From: a virus
DNA: 30,795 nucleotides
Direction: 5' to 3' (one strand)
Virus record (IMG/VR): IMGVR_UViG_3300009603_000037
Location: 1-30,795 of that record
Shown one piece after another: positions 6,353 through 13,994 of this stretch. The position numbers and the translations under genes were made by a program. The notes beneath the pieces were generated by a model. It worked only from the letters and a program-made list of their open reading frames with translations, was not told the DNA's origin and did not search any database. Positions within the stretch are counted from its first letter, which is position 1. Each line of letters starts with the position of its first letter.

Positions 6353-7665
6353 GTCAAGACAAACTTGGGCTCGACCCGAAATTTGAGCAGTGGGTCATAT
6401 TCTATATGGTCTCAAGCGAGTCATTTTTTGCCCGTGCTGGTCATGCGTTAGAACCGGACACCCTACAGGCAGAGGCCGGGATCTGGTTAGCGCGCGCGTG
6501 TAAGCACATACAATTAGACACTGGGCGCGGACCTGGTGGGAGCGTTGTGGTGTTGCAGCGACTACAGCGTTGGTGTGGGGAAGGGAAAATAAAAAGGGGT
6601 ATTGTAGTAGATGCCCTAGATCTTCTGGAAGCTTCCGAAGATGACACGAACCCTATATCAGAAGAGGCTGTAGTTTCAGAAATCGCCCCAATTTTAAAAC
6701 GTAGAAAGCAACAGTTCGCATTAAAAATAGCGCTCACAGAATTTGGGCAGCACGGCGATCTGAATAAAGCCATGCGGTTAATCGAAGACGCAAACAAGAT
6801 CGGAATCTCAAAACAGTCTTCGGGTTTGAAGTTGGAAGCGGCAGCGTTGTCCGAAATTTCAGCCTTGCGCCATTTGGACAAGTTGCCCACAGGGGTTGAT
6901 GACTTGGATTACTATTTGGACGGGGGGCTTCCCCGGGGGTCGTTAGGCGTTGTTATTGGTGGGTCGGGTGATGGGAAATCCATGTACCTAACACAAGTGG
7001 CAGCGATGGCGGCAGCACAAGGGTGCTCGACACTTTACGCAACGTTAGAACTTCCAGAACCCGTAGTGCTTGCACGGATGACCGCTTCACTCACACAAAT
7101 ACCCCTACATAAAATACTATCGGGGTCGCCCATTGCGGCAGATCGCTTGAAAAACCTTGCGCACAAAATTGGCCCCACAAGAATCCGAGAATTCACAGCA
7201 AAAGCGACAACGGCACAAGATATTATGAGTTGGGTCGATGAGGTGCAGCGGTTAGATAATCGAAGCGTTGACTGCCTGGTCGTAGACTACGCAGATAAAC
7301 TAGCAGCAGCGGGGGAACGAAGTGACTACAGCGAAATGGGCAAGGTCTATGAGTCTTTGCGCGTAGGATGTCACGAGCGCGGCTTGTGGGGCTGGACTGC
7401 TTCACAGGCTACCCGTAAAAAGATGGGTACAAAGCGACTAGACCAAGATGATGTGGCCGATTCTATGCACAAGGTACGCGTTGCAGACCTAGTGGTCACG
7501 CTAACAGTCACAGAAACGCCAGAGGCCGAACGGGAAGTTGAAATTTTTGTGGCAAAGAATCGGCACGGTGCGAGTAGAAAAGCGCTGGGACCGTTCAAGA
7601 CTGACTTTGCATTTGGTCGCCTAACGAACAGCACGCAATTAATTAACTTTGGCAGCGGGCAATAA
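6346..7665 (+). CDS. DnaB-like replicative DNA helicase
   Basis: The 439-residue protein has an N-terminal helical domain (about 1-165) and a RecA-fold motor. The motor shows PTGVDDLDYYLDGGLPRGSL (181-200), Walker A GGSGDGKS (205-212), the catalytic glutamate in YATLELPE (Glu235), Walker B LVVDYAD (311-317), and a polar TASQ (351-354). The late part has the arginine/basic-finger region (AKNRHG). It fits the ring helicases of the DnaB, T4 gp41 and T7 gp4 group without a fused primase; the primase is the next gene. ATG 6346 is chosen over GTG 6340 because GGGGAG lies 5 nt before it. Expected to move 5' to 3' on the lagging strand at the phage fork. Confidence 0.88.
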   Translation: MVGQDKLGLDPKFEQWVIFYMVSSESFFARAGHALEPDTLQAEAGIWLARACKHIQLDTGRGPGGSVVVLQRLQRWCGEGKIKRGIVVDALDLLEASEDDTNPISEEAVVSEIAPILKRRKQQFALKIALTEFGQHGDLNKAMRLIEDANKIGISKQSSGLKLEAAALSEISALRHLDKLPTGVDDLDYYLDGGLPRGSLGVVIGGSGDGKSMYLTQVAAMAAAQGCSTLYATLELPEPVVLARMTASLTQIPLHKILSGSPIAADRLKNLAHKIGPTRIREFTAKATTAQDIMSWVDEVQRLDNRSVDCLVVDYADKLAAAGERSDYSEMGKVYESLRVGCHERGLWGWTASQATRKKMGTKRLDQDDVADSMHKVRVADLVVTLTVTETPEAEREVEIFVAKNRHGASRKALGPFKTDFAFGRLTNSTQLINFGSGQ

Positions 7666-7668
7666 GTT

Positions 7669-8538
7669 ATGACTTCTAACATACAACAACTATTCGACGC
7701 CCTGCCGCCGGAGCAATCTGGTCGGGAATGGGTGCGTTTAGATTGTCCACACTGTGTGGGCAAAGTGGGGAAAGACGACAGAAAACGGTGCCTTGCTATC
7801 AACACAGAATCTGGGTGGTTTGGGTGCTGGCGATGTAAGGTGCGCGGTCGGATTGATGTTGGCGAACGCCTACAGATACGCCCACCACCGGAGACTTTTT
7901 CCGATTCAAACACTATGTCCCTACCGAATGGGTTTGAGCCTATCTACCCGCGTGCGGGTGTACCCGCTCAAGTACTAGAGCCACACCGAAGGTACCTGGA
8001 GGGGCGCGGTATCAGCAAAGCGGTGTGTCAAGCGGCGAACGTGGGCGGTGTCATAGGCAATAACTATTGGCTGGGTAGAGTGCTGGTCCCGGTTGAACGG
8101 GTTGACGGGACACTTGCCGGATGGTCGGCCCGGGCGATCAACGATCAAGTTGAACCAAAGTACCGATACCCGAAGGGCTTTAAGCGCGCCACAGCGCTAT
8201 TCAATAAGTCTATACTTTCGGTGCCCACAAAAGAACCGGCCTTCGTAGTTGAAGGTGTTTTTGATGCTTTAGCACTTTGGCCCCATGCGGTGGCGGTGTT
8301 GGGCAAACCTACAAACGCTCAAGAGGAAATTATTACCCGGGCAAATCGCCCGCTTTGCATTGCCTTGGACGGCGATGCGTGGCAAGAAGGATGGGCCTTT
8401 GCGATGCGTTTACGTGTCCGTGGATGCTTTGCGATACCCGTTAAACTGCCTCCTTGTGAGGATCCAGCAACCCTTGGCTATGCGTGGTTGTGTAATGCTT
8501 ACAGTTCCGCGCGAACCGACGTAAAAAATGGAGACTAG
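7669..8538 (+). CDS. DNA primase with zinc and TOPRIM domains
   Basis: This 289-residue protein has an N-terminal zinc ribbon (CPHC at 26-29 and CWRC at 53-56) like those of T7 gp4 and DnaG primases, a linker around 65-90, and a TOPRIM core. The core shows FVVEGVFDA with Glu195 and Asp199, and CIALDGDA with Asp234 and Asp236 as the metal-binding DxD. It makes RNA primers for lagging-strand synthesis, probably in partnership with the DnaB-like helicase encoded 3 bp upstream. It is short compared with bacterial DnaG (about 580 residues) because there is no helicase-interaction domain. The linker is encoded by a copy of the recurrent GGAGACTTTTT motif (7890-7900). Confidence 0.88.
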   Translation: MTSNIQQLFDALPPEQSGREWVRLDCPHCVGKVGKDDRKRCLAINTESGWFGCWRCKVRGRIDVGERLQIRPPPETFSDSNTMSLPNGFEPIYPRAGVPAQVLEPHRRYLEGRGISKAVCQAANVGGVIGNNYWLGRVLVPVERVDGTLAGWSARAINDQVEPKYRYPKGFKRATALFNKSILSVPTKEPAFVVEGVFDALALWPHAVAVLGKPTNAQEEIITRANRPLCIALDGDAWQEGWAFAMRLRVRGCFAIPVKLPPCEDPATLGYAWLCNAYSSARTDVKNGD

Positions 8539-8540
8539 AA

Positions 8541-9194
8541 ATGATAGTGACAGCATTTTCAGGAATTATTGTTATGGATGGTAATGAGAAAACTTTTATG
8601 TACAACCATAAGGACGGTGTACTTCAAGTTGGCTGTACTGTTGAGGAAGCCATGCAAATCTTAAAGGCAGTGGAGGCTCCCGAAGCTAGTGCTGATGCAC
8701 GCAAAGTTGCGCAAGAAATGGCAAGTGCTTTGCAACAGGAAACAGAAATTTCGGCGCAGACGCTTTCTGAAGTTGGGGAGTCAGCAGCAGATAGTACGCC
8801 CGAGCCCCCTAAAAAGACGGCTAAGAAAACTCGCAAGCCCCGAGCGAAGAAGCAAGCAGAGGCTCCCACGCCTGCATTAGTTGTAGAAAGTTCAAACTCT
8901 GAGAGCATTGAACCGGCTGCCGCTGCCGAACCTTCGCCAGCAGTGGTTCCAGAAAGTGCAGAAGTTGAAGAAACTCCCCGCACTGAAATACCTTCAAATG
9001 GATCTGCCCCGGAAGAACTTGTGACGGCACGCAAACTAAAGAACGTGGTCATATATTTTCTTGATAGGGGCACAAAAGATCCGGCCAAAATCTTCGAGTC
9101 TTGCGAGGGTTGGCGCGAACAAGTACCCGTCCTGAAACGGGCAACAAATTTGAAGCACCGTATCGAGCGCATTTGCGAAGCTTTGAGCACATAA
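8541..9194 (+). CDS. Protein with long low-complexity linker, unknown function
   Basis: A good ribosome site (GGAG, 7 nt before ATG 8541) and close spacing to both neighbours support this 217-residue gene. The N-terminal 45 residues look like a small beta-rich unit (IIVMDGNEKTFMYNHKDGVLQVGCTVEEAMQIL in outline). The middle, about 50-155, is alanine, glutamate, proline and serine rich, with a lysine-rich patch (KKTAKKTRKPRAKK). The final 55 residues form a compact helical unit (LKNVVIYFLDRG, VPVLKRATNLKHRIERI). Two folded ends joined by a disordered, partly basic linker suggest a tethering protein for replication partners. Its place between primase and polymerase fits that, but the function is unknown. 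Confidence 0.75.
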   Translation: MIVTAFSGIIVMDGNEKTFMYNHKDGVLQVGCTVEEAMQILKAVEAPEASADARKVAQEMASALQQETEISAQTLSEVGESAADSTPEPPKKTAKKTRKPRAKKQAEAPTPALVVESSNSESIEPAAAAEPSPAVVPESAEVEETPRTEIPSNGSAPEELVTARKLKNVVIYFLDRGTKDPAKIFESCEGWREQVPVLKRATNLKHRIERICEALST

Positions 9195-9206
9195 AAGAGG
9201 TTCTTG

Positions 9207-11711
9207 ATGAAAACACTGCCCTTATACACGGATGAGCAAATTTGGCTGCCTTTTGCTGTAGAGACTGTTGAAGCAAAAGAACCAGTCTCGTCATGCGAAG
9301 ACTGTCCTAGGCACAAAGACCGAGCTATGTTTCCAATTAACGACCTACAGATTGAACCACCGAAGAACTTGGAGAAAAACGAGCAGTGGCTGAAGACTTG
9401 TGTGCCTACGCTGTGCGTGTTTACCCCGACAAATCTTGACGTTAAAAGTTCAAGTGCAAACAGCACGCGCGTTGGGTCCGAAATAGAAGCTTGGTTTCAG
9501 GAGAATATGCCTTGCGCCAGGTTTGCCATGGCTACTAGGTGCGGTGTTTCAAAGTCTAAACCATTAGAATTAGAGGCTTGCCGCAAACATTTAAAATGGT
9601 CCCTGGAAGAAGCTGACGCCAGACTAATTCTTTGTTATGGGCCAGAAGCTTGGGAAGCGGTTGTGGGCACAAAAGCTCGACGCCTTAGAAGTTATGCGTG
9701 GAGCCCAAACGGGTATCTTGCTGTGTTATTGCCGCCAATAAGCAGGGCTATTGATAATATAGCTGTACGATCTCAGCTATTGACGTACACGAAAGGTATT
9801 ATAGGTGGTTGTGTGGAGGCCGCTGGCGTGGCCTTCCCCCCACCACCAACAGATACTGATGTTTTAGTGGCTGAAACTAGGAGTGACGTTCGCAGAATAG
9901 TGAGCGAAATTCGCGCATACGGGTCATGCGCGTTTGACGTAGAAACATATGGCAGGAAATTTCATGACTCAGATTACCACTTACTATCTATAGCCTTTGC
10001 TTGTACCGAAGATGCCGTTTATGTGATCCCTAAAGATCTTATAAAAGAAAACGCAGACGCACTCGGAAGAATTTTTTCAGATAAACACCTTCTAAAGTTT
10101 GGGCAGAATGTCAAATTTGATGTGGGTGCTATAAAAAAAGCCCTCGATATCGACACCGTTGGCATTGGTGGAGACTCTAGACTTTTTTCTAAACTGTTAG
10201 CGAACACCGAATCTGCAAGTCTAGCCGATATGAGCCACCTTGTAGGTATGGGAACACATAAAGACGAAGCGCATAACTATGTTAAAACTGAAATAAGCCG
10301 CTTGAAGTCCGAGGGAAAACCGCAGCCTGGGGCCTATGCTTACGCAGCAATTCCAGAGGATATTTTGTGGCGCTACAACGCGCTCGATGCCGTCGCAACT
10401 TTTCGCCTATGCCGTATGTTCAAAGGGGCTTTAAGACGTACCCCAGACCTGAAACGAGCCTGCCTAAATATAGTTCTACCAGCGAGCGGCGCTATCACAC
10501 ACGTAGAATTTTGGGGTATGCCTGTAGACAGGGCACAAATTGAGGCGCTGTCTACGTTCATAGAGTCTAAACAAACAGAGCTAGAAAAAGTGTTTAGTGC
10601 CGAATCTCTCAATCCAGATTCGCCTGTAAGCGTTGGGCACTATCTATTTGATGTGAAAGGTTACCCCGTAAAGGACAAGACACCCGGGGGCAAGCCTTCG
10701 GTAAGCGCGGCCGTCTTAAAATCCATGACAAATCTAGACCCCATGGTTGGCAACATTCTTGAATGGCGCAAACTAAGTAAAGTAAAAAGCACATACGCCG
10801 ACGGGCTACTGCCCCACATTACAGATGAAGGGCGCGTTCACTCGGACCTACTCTTAGACGGGACTGCCAGCGGGAGACTTTCTTGTAGGGAACCTAATCT
10901 ACAGAATATACCCAGAGCAGACACAGATCTTGGCCGCGCCATACGCCTAGCCTTCAGGCCGAAAAAGGGGCTTATGTTTCTACAGGCCGATTATTCACAG
11001 CTTGAACTTAGAGTGGCGGCTATGTTGTCTGGCGACCCAGAGATGGCTGAAATCTTTACTTCTGGCGTGGACTACCACCAGCGAACAGCGGAACTAGTTT
11101 CTAAATCAATGTGGGGAATAGAACCAAGTGAAGTGAAGAAGCTCCACCGGCAGGCGGCAAAAACTTTTAACTTTGGGCTTCTGTACGGGATGAGCAACAC
11201 CGGTATTGCAAAGCAAATAGGCTGTAGTGTCGATGAAGCTGCCCACTTACGGATATCAATATTAGGAAAATTCCACGTCTTAGCAGATTGGATCTCTGAA
11301 CAGGTTGAGACCGCGAAGTCCTTTGGGTATGCCTCAACATGGTGGGCTGGCGAAAAGGCGCGTAGACGTTGGTTGCCAGACCTGTTTTCTAGCGACAAAA
11401 AGGCTCAAAGTAGCGCTAGACGCGCCACATGGAATACGCCGGTCCAAGGGACAGCCTCGGATATATGCCTAAAGTCCCTTGTTGAAATAGTTAATTGGAT
11501 TAGGGCAGACCACTTTCCGGCCAAGGTGGTCAGCACAGTGCACGATTCAATCATGCTGGAACTGGGCGAAGACTGTTTAGACGAGGGCGCGTGGCACATG
11601 AAAAAGATCATGACTCGATGGGAATCAAGGGGGATCCCCTTTGTAGTCGATATGGAAGTAGGCCCGTCCTGGGCAGAATTAGAAACCTATGAACCACCGG
11701 AGGACCGATGA
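9207..11711 (+). CDS. polA: Family A DNA polymerase with 3'-5' exonuclease and degenerate UDG-like N-terminal domain
   Basis: The 834-residue polymerase has three parts. Residues about 25-200 resemble family 4 uracil-DNA glycosylases: CxxC at 30/33 and single cysteines at 112 (TRCGV) and 125 (EACRKHL) match the four Fe-S ligands, and LILCYGPEAWEAVVG fits the usual strand-helix after them. The catalytic GEAPG loop and the HPS motif are absent. Residues about 230-410 are a DEDD exonuclease: DVET (Asp244, Glu246), Asp305 in NVKFD, and YNALD (Tyr390, Asp394). The polymerase domain has DYSQLELR (Asp595), RQAAKTFNFGLLYG (648-661) and VHDS (His779, Asp780). ATG 9207 is preferred to TTG 9204 for its AGAGG spacing. 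It replicates phage DNA with the upstream helicase and primase. Confidence 0.95.
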   Translation: MKTLPLYTDEQIWLPFAVETVEAKEPVSSCEDCPRHKDRAMFPINDLQIEPPKNLEKNEQWLKTCVPTLCVFTPTNLDVKSSSANSTRVGSEIEAWFQENMPCARFAMATRCGVSKSKPLELEACRKHLKWSLEEADARLILCYGPEAWEAVVGTKARRLRSYAWSPNGYLAVLLPPISRAIDNIAVRSQLLTYTKGIIGGCVEAAGVAFPPPPTDTDVLVAETRSDVRRIVSEIRAYGSCAFDVETYGRKFHDSDYHLLSIAFACTEDAVYVIPKDLIKENADALGRIFSDKHLLKFGQNVKFDVGAIKKALDIDTVGIGGDSRLFSKLLANTESASLADMSHLVGMGTHKDEAHNYVKTEISRLKSEGKPQPGAYAYAAIPEDILWRYNALDAVATFRLCRMFKGALRRTPDLKRACLNIVLPASGAITHVEFWGMPVDRAQIEALSTFIESKQTELEKVFSAESLNPDSPVSVGHYLFDVKGYPVKDKTPGGKPSVSAAVLKSMTNLDPMVGNILEWRKLSKVKSTYADGLLPHITDEGRVHSDLLLDGTASGRLSCREPNLQNIPRADTDLGRAIRLAFRPKKGLMFLQADYSQLELRVAAMLSGDPEMAEIFTSGVDYHQRTAELVSKSMWGIEPSEVKKLHRQAAKTFNFGLLYGMSNTGIAKQIGCSVDEAAHLRISILGKFHVLADWISEQVETAKSFGYASTWWAGEKARRRWLPDLFSSDKKAQSSARRATWNTPVQGTASDICLKSLVEIVNWIRADHFPAKVVSTVHDSIMLELGEDCLDEGAWHMKKIMTRWESRGIPFVVDMEVGPSWAELETYEPPEDR

Positions 11712-12112
11712 AACAAGAAGACATAGCCCTAGCGCGTACAAGCGTGACCATAGATGAAGTTGCTCTAAACGAAGAGTATATTCGTCTGCCGTCTGACTTC
11801 GCTTATTTCTCTGAACTATACGCAAATAGTAAAAAGGCGTTTGCAGAGGCGAAACTAAACCGTGACATAACAAGATCGCGCTTGCGCATGATCGCACGAG
11901 AAACAATAGAAGTGTCCGGGAAGCGTGCCACCGAGTCTATGGTAGACGCGACAGTCGAGCTAGACCCCGTTTGGCTGGAAGTTAAGACTAAAGAAATAGA
12001 GTGCGAAGCGGAGGCCGCCTACCTTTATGGGGTTTTGGAATCTCTTCGCACAAAGCGAGATATGTTAATTTCGTTGGGTGCTCATACCCGCGCAGAAATG
12101 AAATCGTTTTAA
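11708..12112 (+). CDS. UvsY-like recombination mediator (probable)
   Basis: The 134-residue, mostly helical protein overlaps the polymerase stop (ATGA) and has GGAGG 5 nt before its start. Its size is close to T4 UvsY (137 residues, from memory), and the C-terminal half has the same running pattern: ESMVDATVELDPVWLEVKT, then a helix ending YLYGVLESLRTKRDMLI, then HTRAEM. UvsY helps load the UvsX recombinase on gp32-coated single-stranded DNA. The following two genes here are a gp32-like SSB and RecA, which supports the call. The match is by eye and weak in the N-terminal half. Confidence 0.6.
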   Translation: MKQEDIALARTSVTIDEVALNEEYIRLPSDFAYFSELYANSKKAFAEAKLNRDITRSRLRMIARETIEVSGKRATESMVDATVELDPVWLEVKTKEIECEAEAAYLYGVLESLRTKRDMLISLGAHTRAEMKSF

Positions 12113-12134
12113 TAAGCCCAAAGGAGAATTTGTA

Positions 12135-12884
12135 ATGTCTAAGAACTATGAACCGTGGACCGACGAGGCCGCTAGTAAAGAAGCTGATGGAGACCGCCAA
12201 GACGCGATTGAGATCATGAAGCTAAAAGAGGGCAAGAACACTATCCGTTTTTTGCCGCCGCAAGTAGGTGCGAAAGCCCCTTGGGTTATTGTGCAACAAC
12301 ACTATGTGCGCGAACCCAACGTGCCCGATGCGCAGCTAATTGTTTTCCCGTGTCCTAGCAAGATGTACAACTTGCCGTGCCCCGTTTGTATGGAAGCTAA
12401 CCGTCTTAGCCGCACCGGTAACAAGATGGACCGGGAAGAGGCCTATAAGCTTTGGCCTAAAATGCGTGTTTTTGGTGAAGTCGTTAACGTGGATGACTCT
12501 GATGCTGGTGTACAGGTCTTCGCTTTTGGGAAAATGATCTATAACCAATTACGAAATATCCGTAATGATAGCGATAGTGGGGGCGACTTCACACACCCTG
12601 AAACGGGGTTTGATATCAATATTCACCGCGAGGGTTCCGGCCTAAGCACTAAGTACGATGTGCGTCCATCGAGGCACGAGACCCAGCTTAGTGATATGAC
12701 ATGGTTGGATCAGCGTACAGATCTAGACCGATTCACCGCAGCCGCGCCGAATCATGTACTAGAAAATGCTTCCGCAGCACTTGGTTTAAACACCCCAAAC
12801 TATCCAGCACTAACGGCCGGAACGGTTATTGATGCTGAGACAGTGCCAAGCTGTTCGGCTCTCGATGACTTCAACAGAGGCTAA
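12135..12884 (+). CDS. T4 gp32-like single-stranded DNA-binding protein
   Basis: Start ATG 12135 follows AAGGAG by 8 nt. The 249-residue protein has a basic helix-strand near the start (IMKLKEGKNTIRFLPP), then the zinc ligand set of gp32: His56 in QQHYV, Cys73, and CPVC at 82-85. A fold of aromatic and basic residues follows (KLWPKMRVFGEVVN, FAFGKMIYNQLRNIRND) and a C-terminal tail that is acidic in places (VIDAETV, ALDDFNRG). gp32 coats single-stranded DNA and recruits replication and recombination proteins through its acidic tail. Here it would work with the UvsY-like protein and RecA on either side. The body of the protein is shorter than T4 gp32 (301 residues). Confidence 0.85.
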   Translation: MSKNYEPWTDEAASKEADGDRQDAIEIMKLKEGKNTIRFLPPQVGAKAPWVIVQQHYVREPNVPDAQLIVFPCPSKMYNLPCPVCMEANRLSRTGNKMDREEAYKLWPKMRVFGEVVNVDDSDAGVQVFAFGKMIYNQLRNIRNDSDSGGDFTHPETGFDINIHREGSGLSTKYDVRPSRHETQLSDMTWLDQRTDLDRFTAAAPNHVLENASAALGLNTPNYPALTAGTVIDAETVPSCSALDDFNRG

Positions 12885-12914
12885 AAGTTTAGACAAAAAT
12901 AAGCTACTTACTGG

Positions 12915-12958
12915 GACAGGTAATAATCGTTACCCTTTAGTAATAATTATTACCTGTC
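12915..12958 (+). promoter_or_regulatory. Nested inverted repeats upstream of recA
   Basis: GACAGGTAATAAT (12915-12927) and ATTATTACCTGTC (12946-12958) are perfect 13-bp arms around an 18-nt loop. Inside lie other palindromes: GGTAA/TTACC around 12919-12934 and TAATAATTATTA at 12941-12952. There is no T-run after the stem, only TC then TTGTAGCC, so it is more likely an operator or leader switch than a simple terminator, though attenuation cannot be ruled out. A GTTTAGAC motif lies just before it (12887-12894). Confidence 0.7.
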
Positions 12959-12973
12959 TCTTGTAGCCTATTT

Positions 12974-12997
12974 ACACCCTATACGTCGGAGACTTTT
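12974..12997 (+). promoter_or_regulatory. Ribosome binding region of recA, copy of a recurrent 24-bp element
   Basis: ACACCCTATACGTCGGAGAC plus TTTT differs at two positions from 1035-1058. GGAG at 12988-12991 lies 9 nt before the recA ATG and is the probable ribosome site. TGTAGCC, seen in the spacers of P1 and P2, lies just upstream (12962-12968), but no good -35 is present. Confidence 0.6.
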
Positions 12998-13000
12998 CTA

Positions 13001-13990
13001 ATGGCGACTAAGCAAGAGCGCTTACAAAAACTTGTTGATGCGGTGCACGAAAAGCTTGGTGATGGTTCGTCTTTTATAGTTGGAGCAAATACCGGGCACA
13101 AAGTGGAAGCGGCGTCTTCAGGGGTACTACCCTTAGATGTTGCTCTAGGCGTTGGTGGTTACCCGAAGGGTAGGATTGTTGAAATATACGGCCCTGAATC
13201 AAGTGGTAAAACAACCCTAGCTTTACACGCTATGGCTAGTGTTCAAGAAGCCGGTGGTATTGCGGGTTTTGTAGACGCAGAACACGCGCTAGACCCTTTC
13301 TATGCCGAGGCGTTAGGCGTTGACCTAGACGCCATGGCATTAACGCAGCCTGACTGTGGGGAAGATGCGCTAGAAGCGGCGTCCACCTATATAAGCGCGG
13401 GCGCACAGATAGTAGTTGTGGACTCAGTTGCAGCGCTTACACCCAGAGCAGAGATTGAGGGGGACATGGGGCAAAAGCACATGGGCCTGCAAGCTAGGCT
13501 TATGAGTCAAGCACTCCGTAAATTGGCCGCTGTGATATCGACCAACAACGCTATTTTGATATTTATCAACCAGATAAGGCACAAGATCGGGGTCTTTTAT
13601 GGATCGCCAGAAACCACGACGGGCGGCAACTCCCTGAAGTTTTATGCTTCTGTACGTCTAGACATTCGGCGCATAAAAACTTTAAAGCACAAAGTCGATG
13701 GGATCGAGCAACCCTATGGGTCGCGCACTCGTGTGAAAGTCGTAAAAAACAAAGTGGCTCCCCCCTTCCAAACTTGTGAGTTTGAAATCTGGTACGGGCG
13801 GGGCGTTATAAAAAGTGCCGCAGTACTAGAGGCGGCGATTGATGCCGGAGTAGTTGTCCAGTCTGGGGCCTGGTTCTCATTCAATGGTGAGAAGTTGGGG
13901 CAAGGCAAAAGGCGATGCGTTGATGCTTTAGAAGAAGACCCAAAGAAACTAAGTGCTTTAGAAGCCGAAGTAATAGCCAAAGGAGTCTAA
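13001..13990 (+). CDS. recA: RecA recombinase, bacterial type
   Basis: The 329-residue protein matches bacterial RecA along its length: Walker A GPESSGKTT (64-72), catalytic Glu94 in DAEHA, Walker B VVVDSV (138-143), EGDMGQKHMGLQARLMSQALRK in outline (153-174), and the DNA-binding loop L2 near IGVFYGSPETTTGGN (196-210). It lacks the acidic C-terminal tail of cellular RecA. It forms the strand-exchange filament used for recombination-dependent replication and repair. T4-like phages use UvsX for this; here a cellular-style RecA is combined with UvsY- and gp32-like partners. Whether this phage RecA can trigger host LexA cleavage is unknown. The following methyltransferase gene starts 4 bp later. 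Confidence 0.95.
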   Translation: MATKQERLQKLVDAVHEKLGDGSSFIVGANTGHKVEAASSGVLPLDVALGVGGYPKGRIVEIYGPESSGKTTLALHAMASVQEAGGIAGFVDAEHALDPFYAEALGVDLDAMALTQPDCGEDALEAASTYISAGAQIVVVDSVAALTPRAEIEGDMGQKHMGLQARLMSQALRKLAAVISTNNAILIFINQIRHKIGVFYGSPETTTGGNSLKFYASVRLDIRRIKTLKHKVDGIEQPYGSRTRVKVVKNKVAPPFQTCEFEIWYGRGVIKSAAVLEAAIDAGVVVQSGAWFSFNGEKLGQGKRRCVDALEEDPKKLSALEAEVIAKGV

Positions 13991-13994
13991 ACCA

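Noticed and set aside
8624-9466. Minus-strand open frame of 280 codons opposite the linker protein and polymerase start
   Set aside because: It is antisense to two well-supported genes, is serine- and alanine-rich as expected from reading the complement of the low-complexity linker, and has no ribosome site or recognisable domain.
9554-10572. GTCTAAAC as a simple result of Lys-Ser-Lys codon use
   Set aside because: Several copies do encode KSK, but others encode SLN, SLD, CLD or GLD, or are noncoding, so codon use does not explain all of them.
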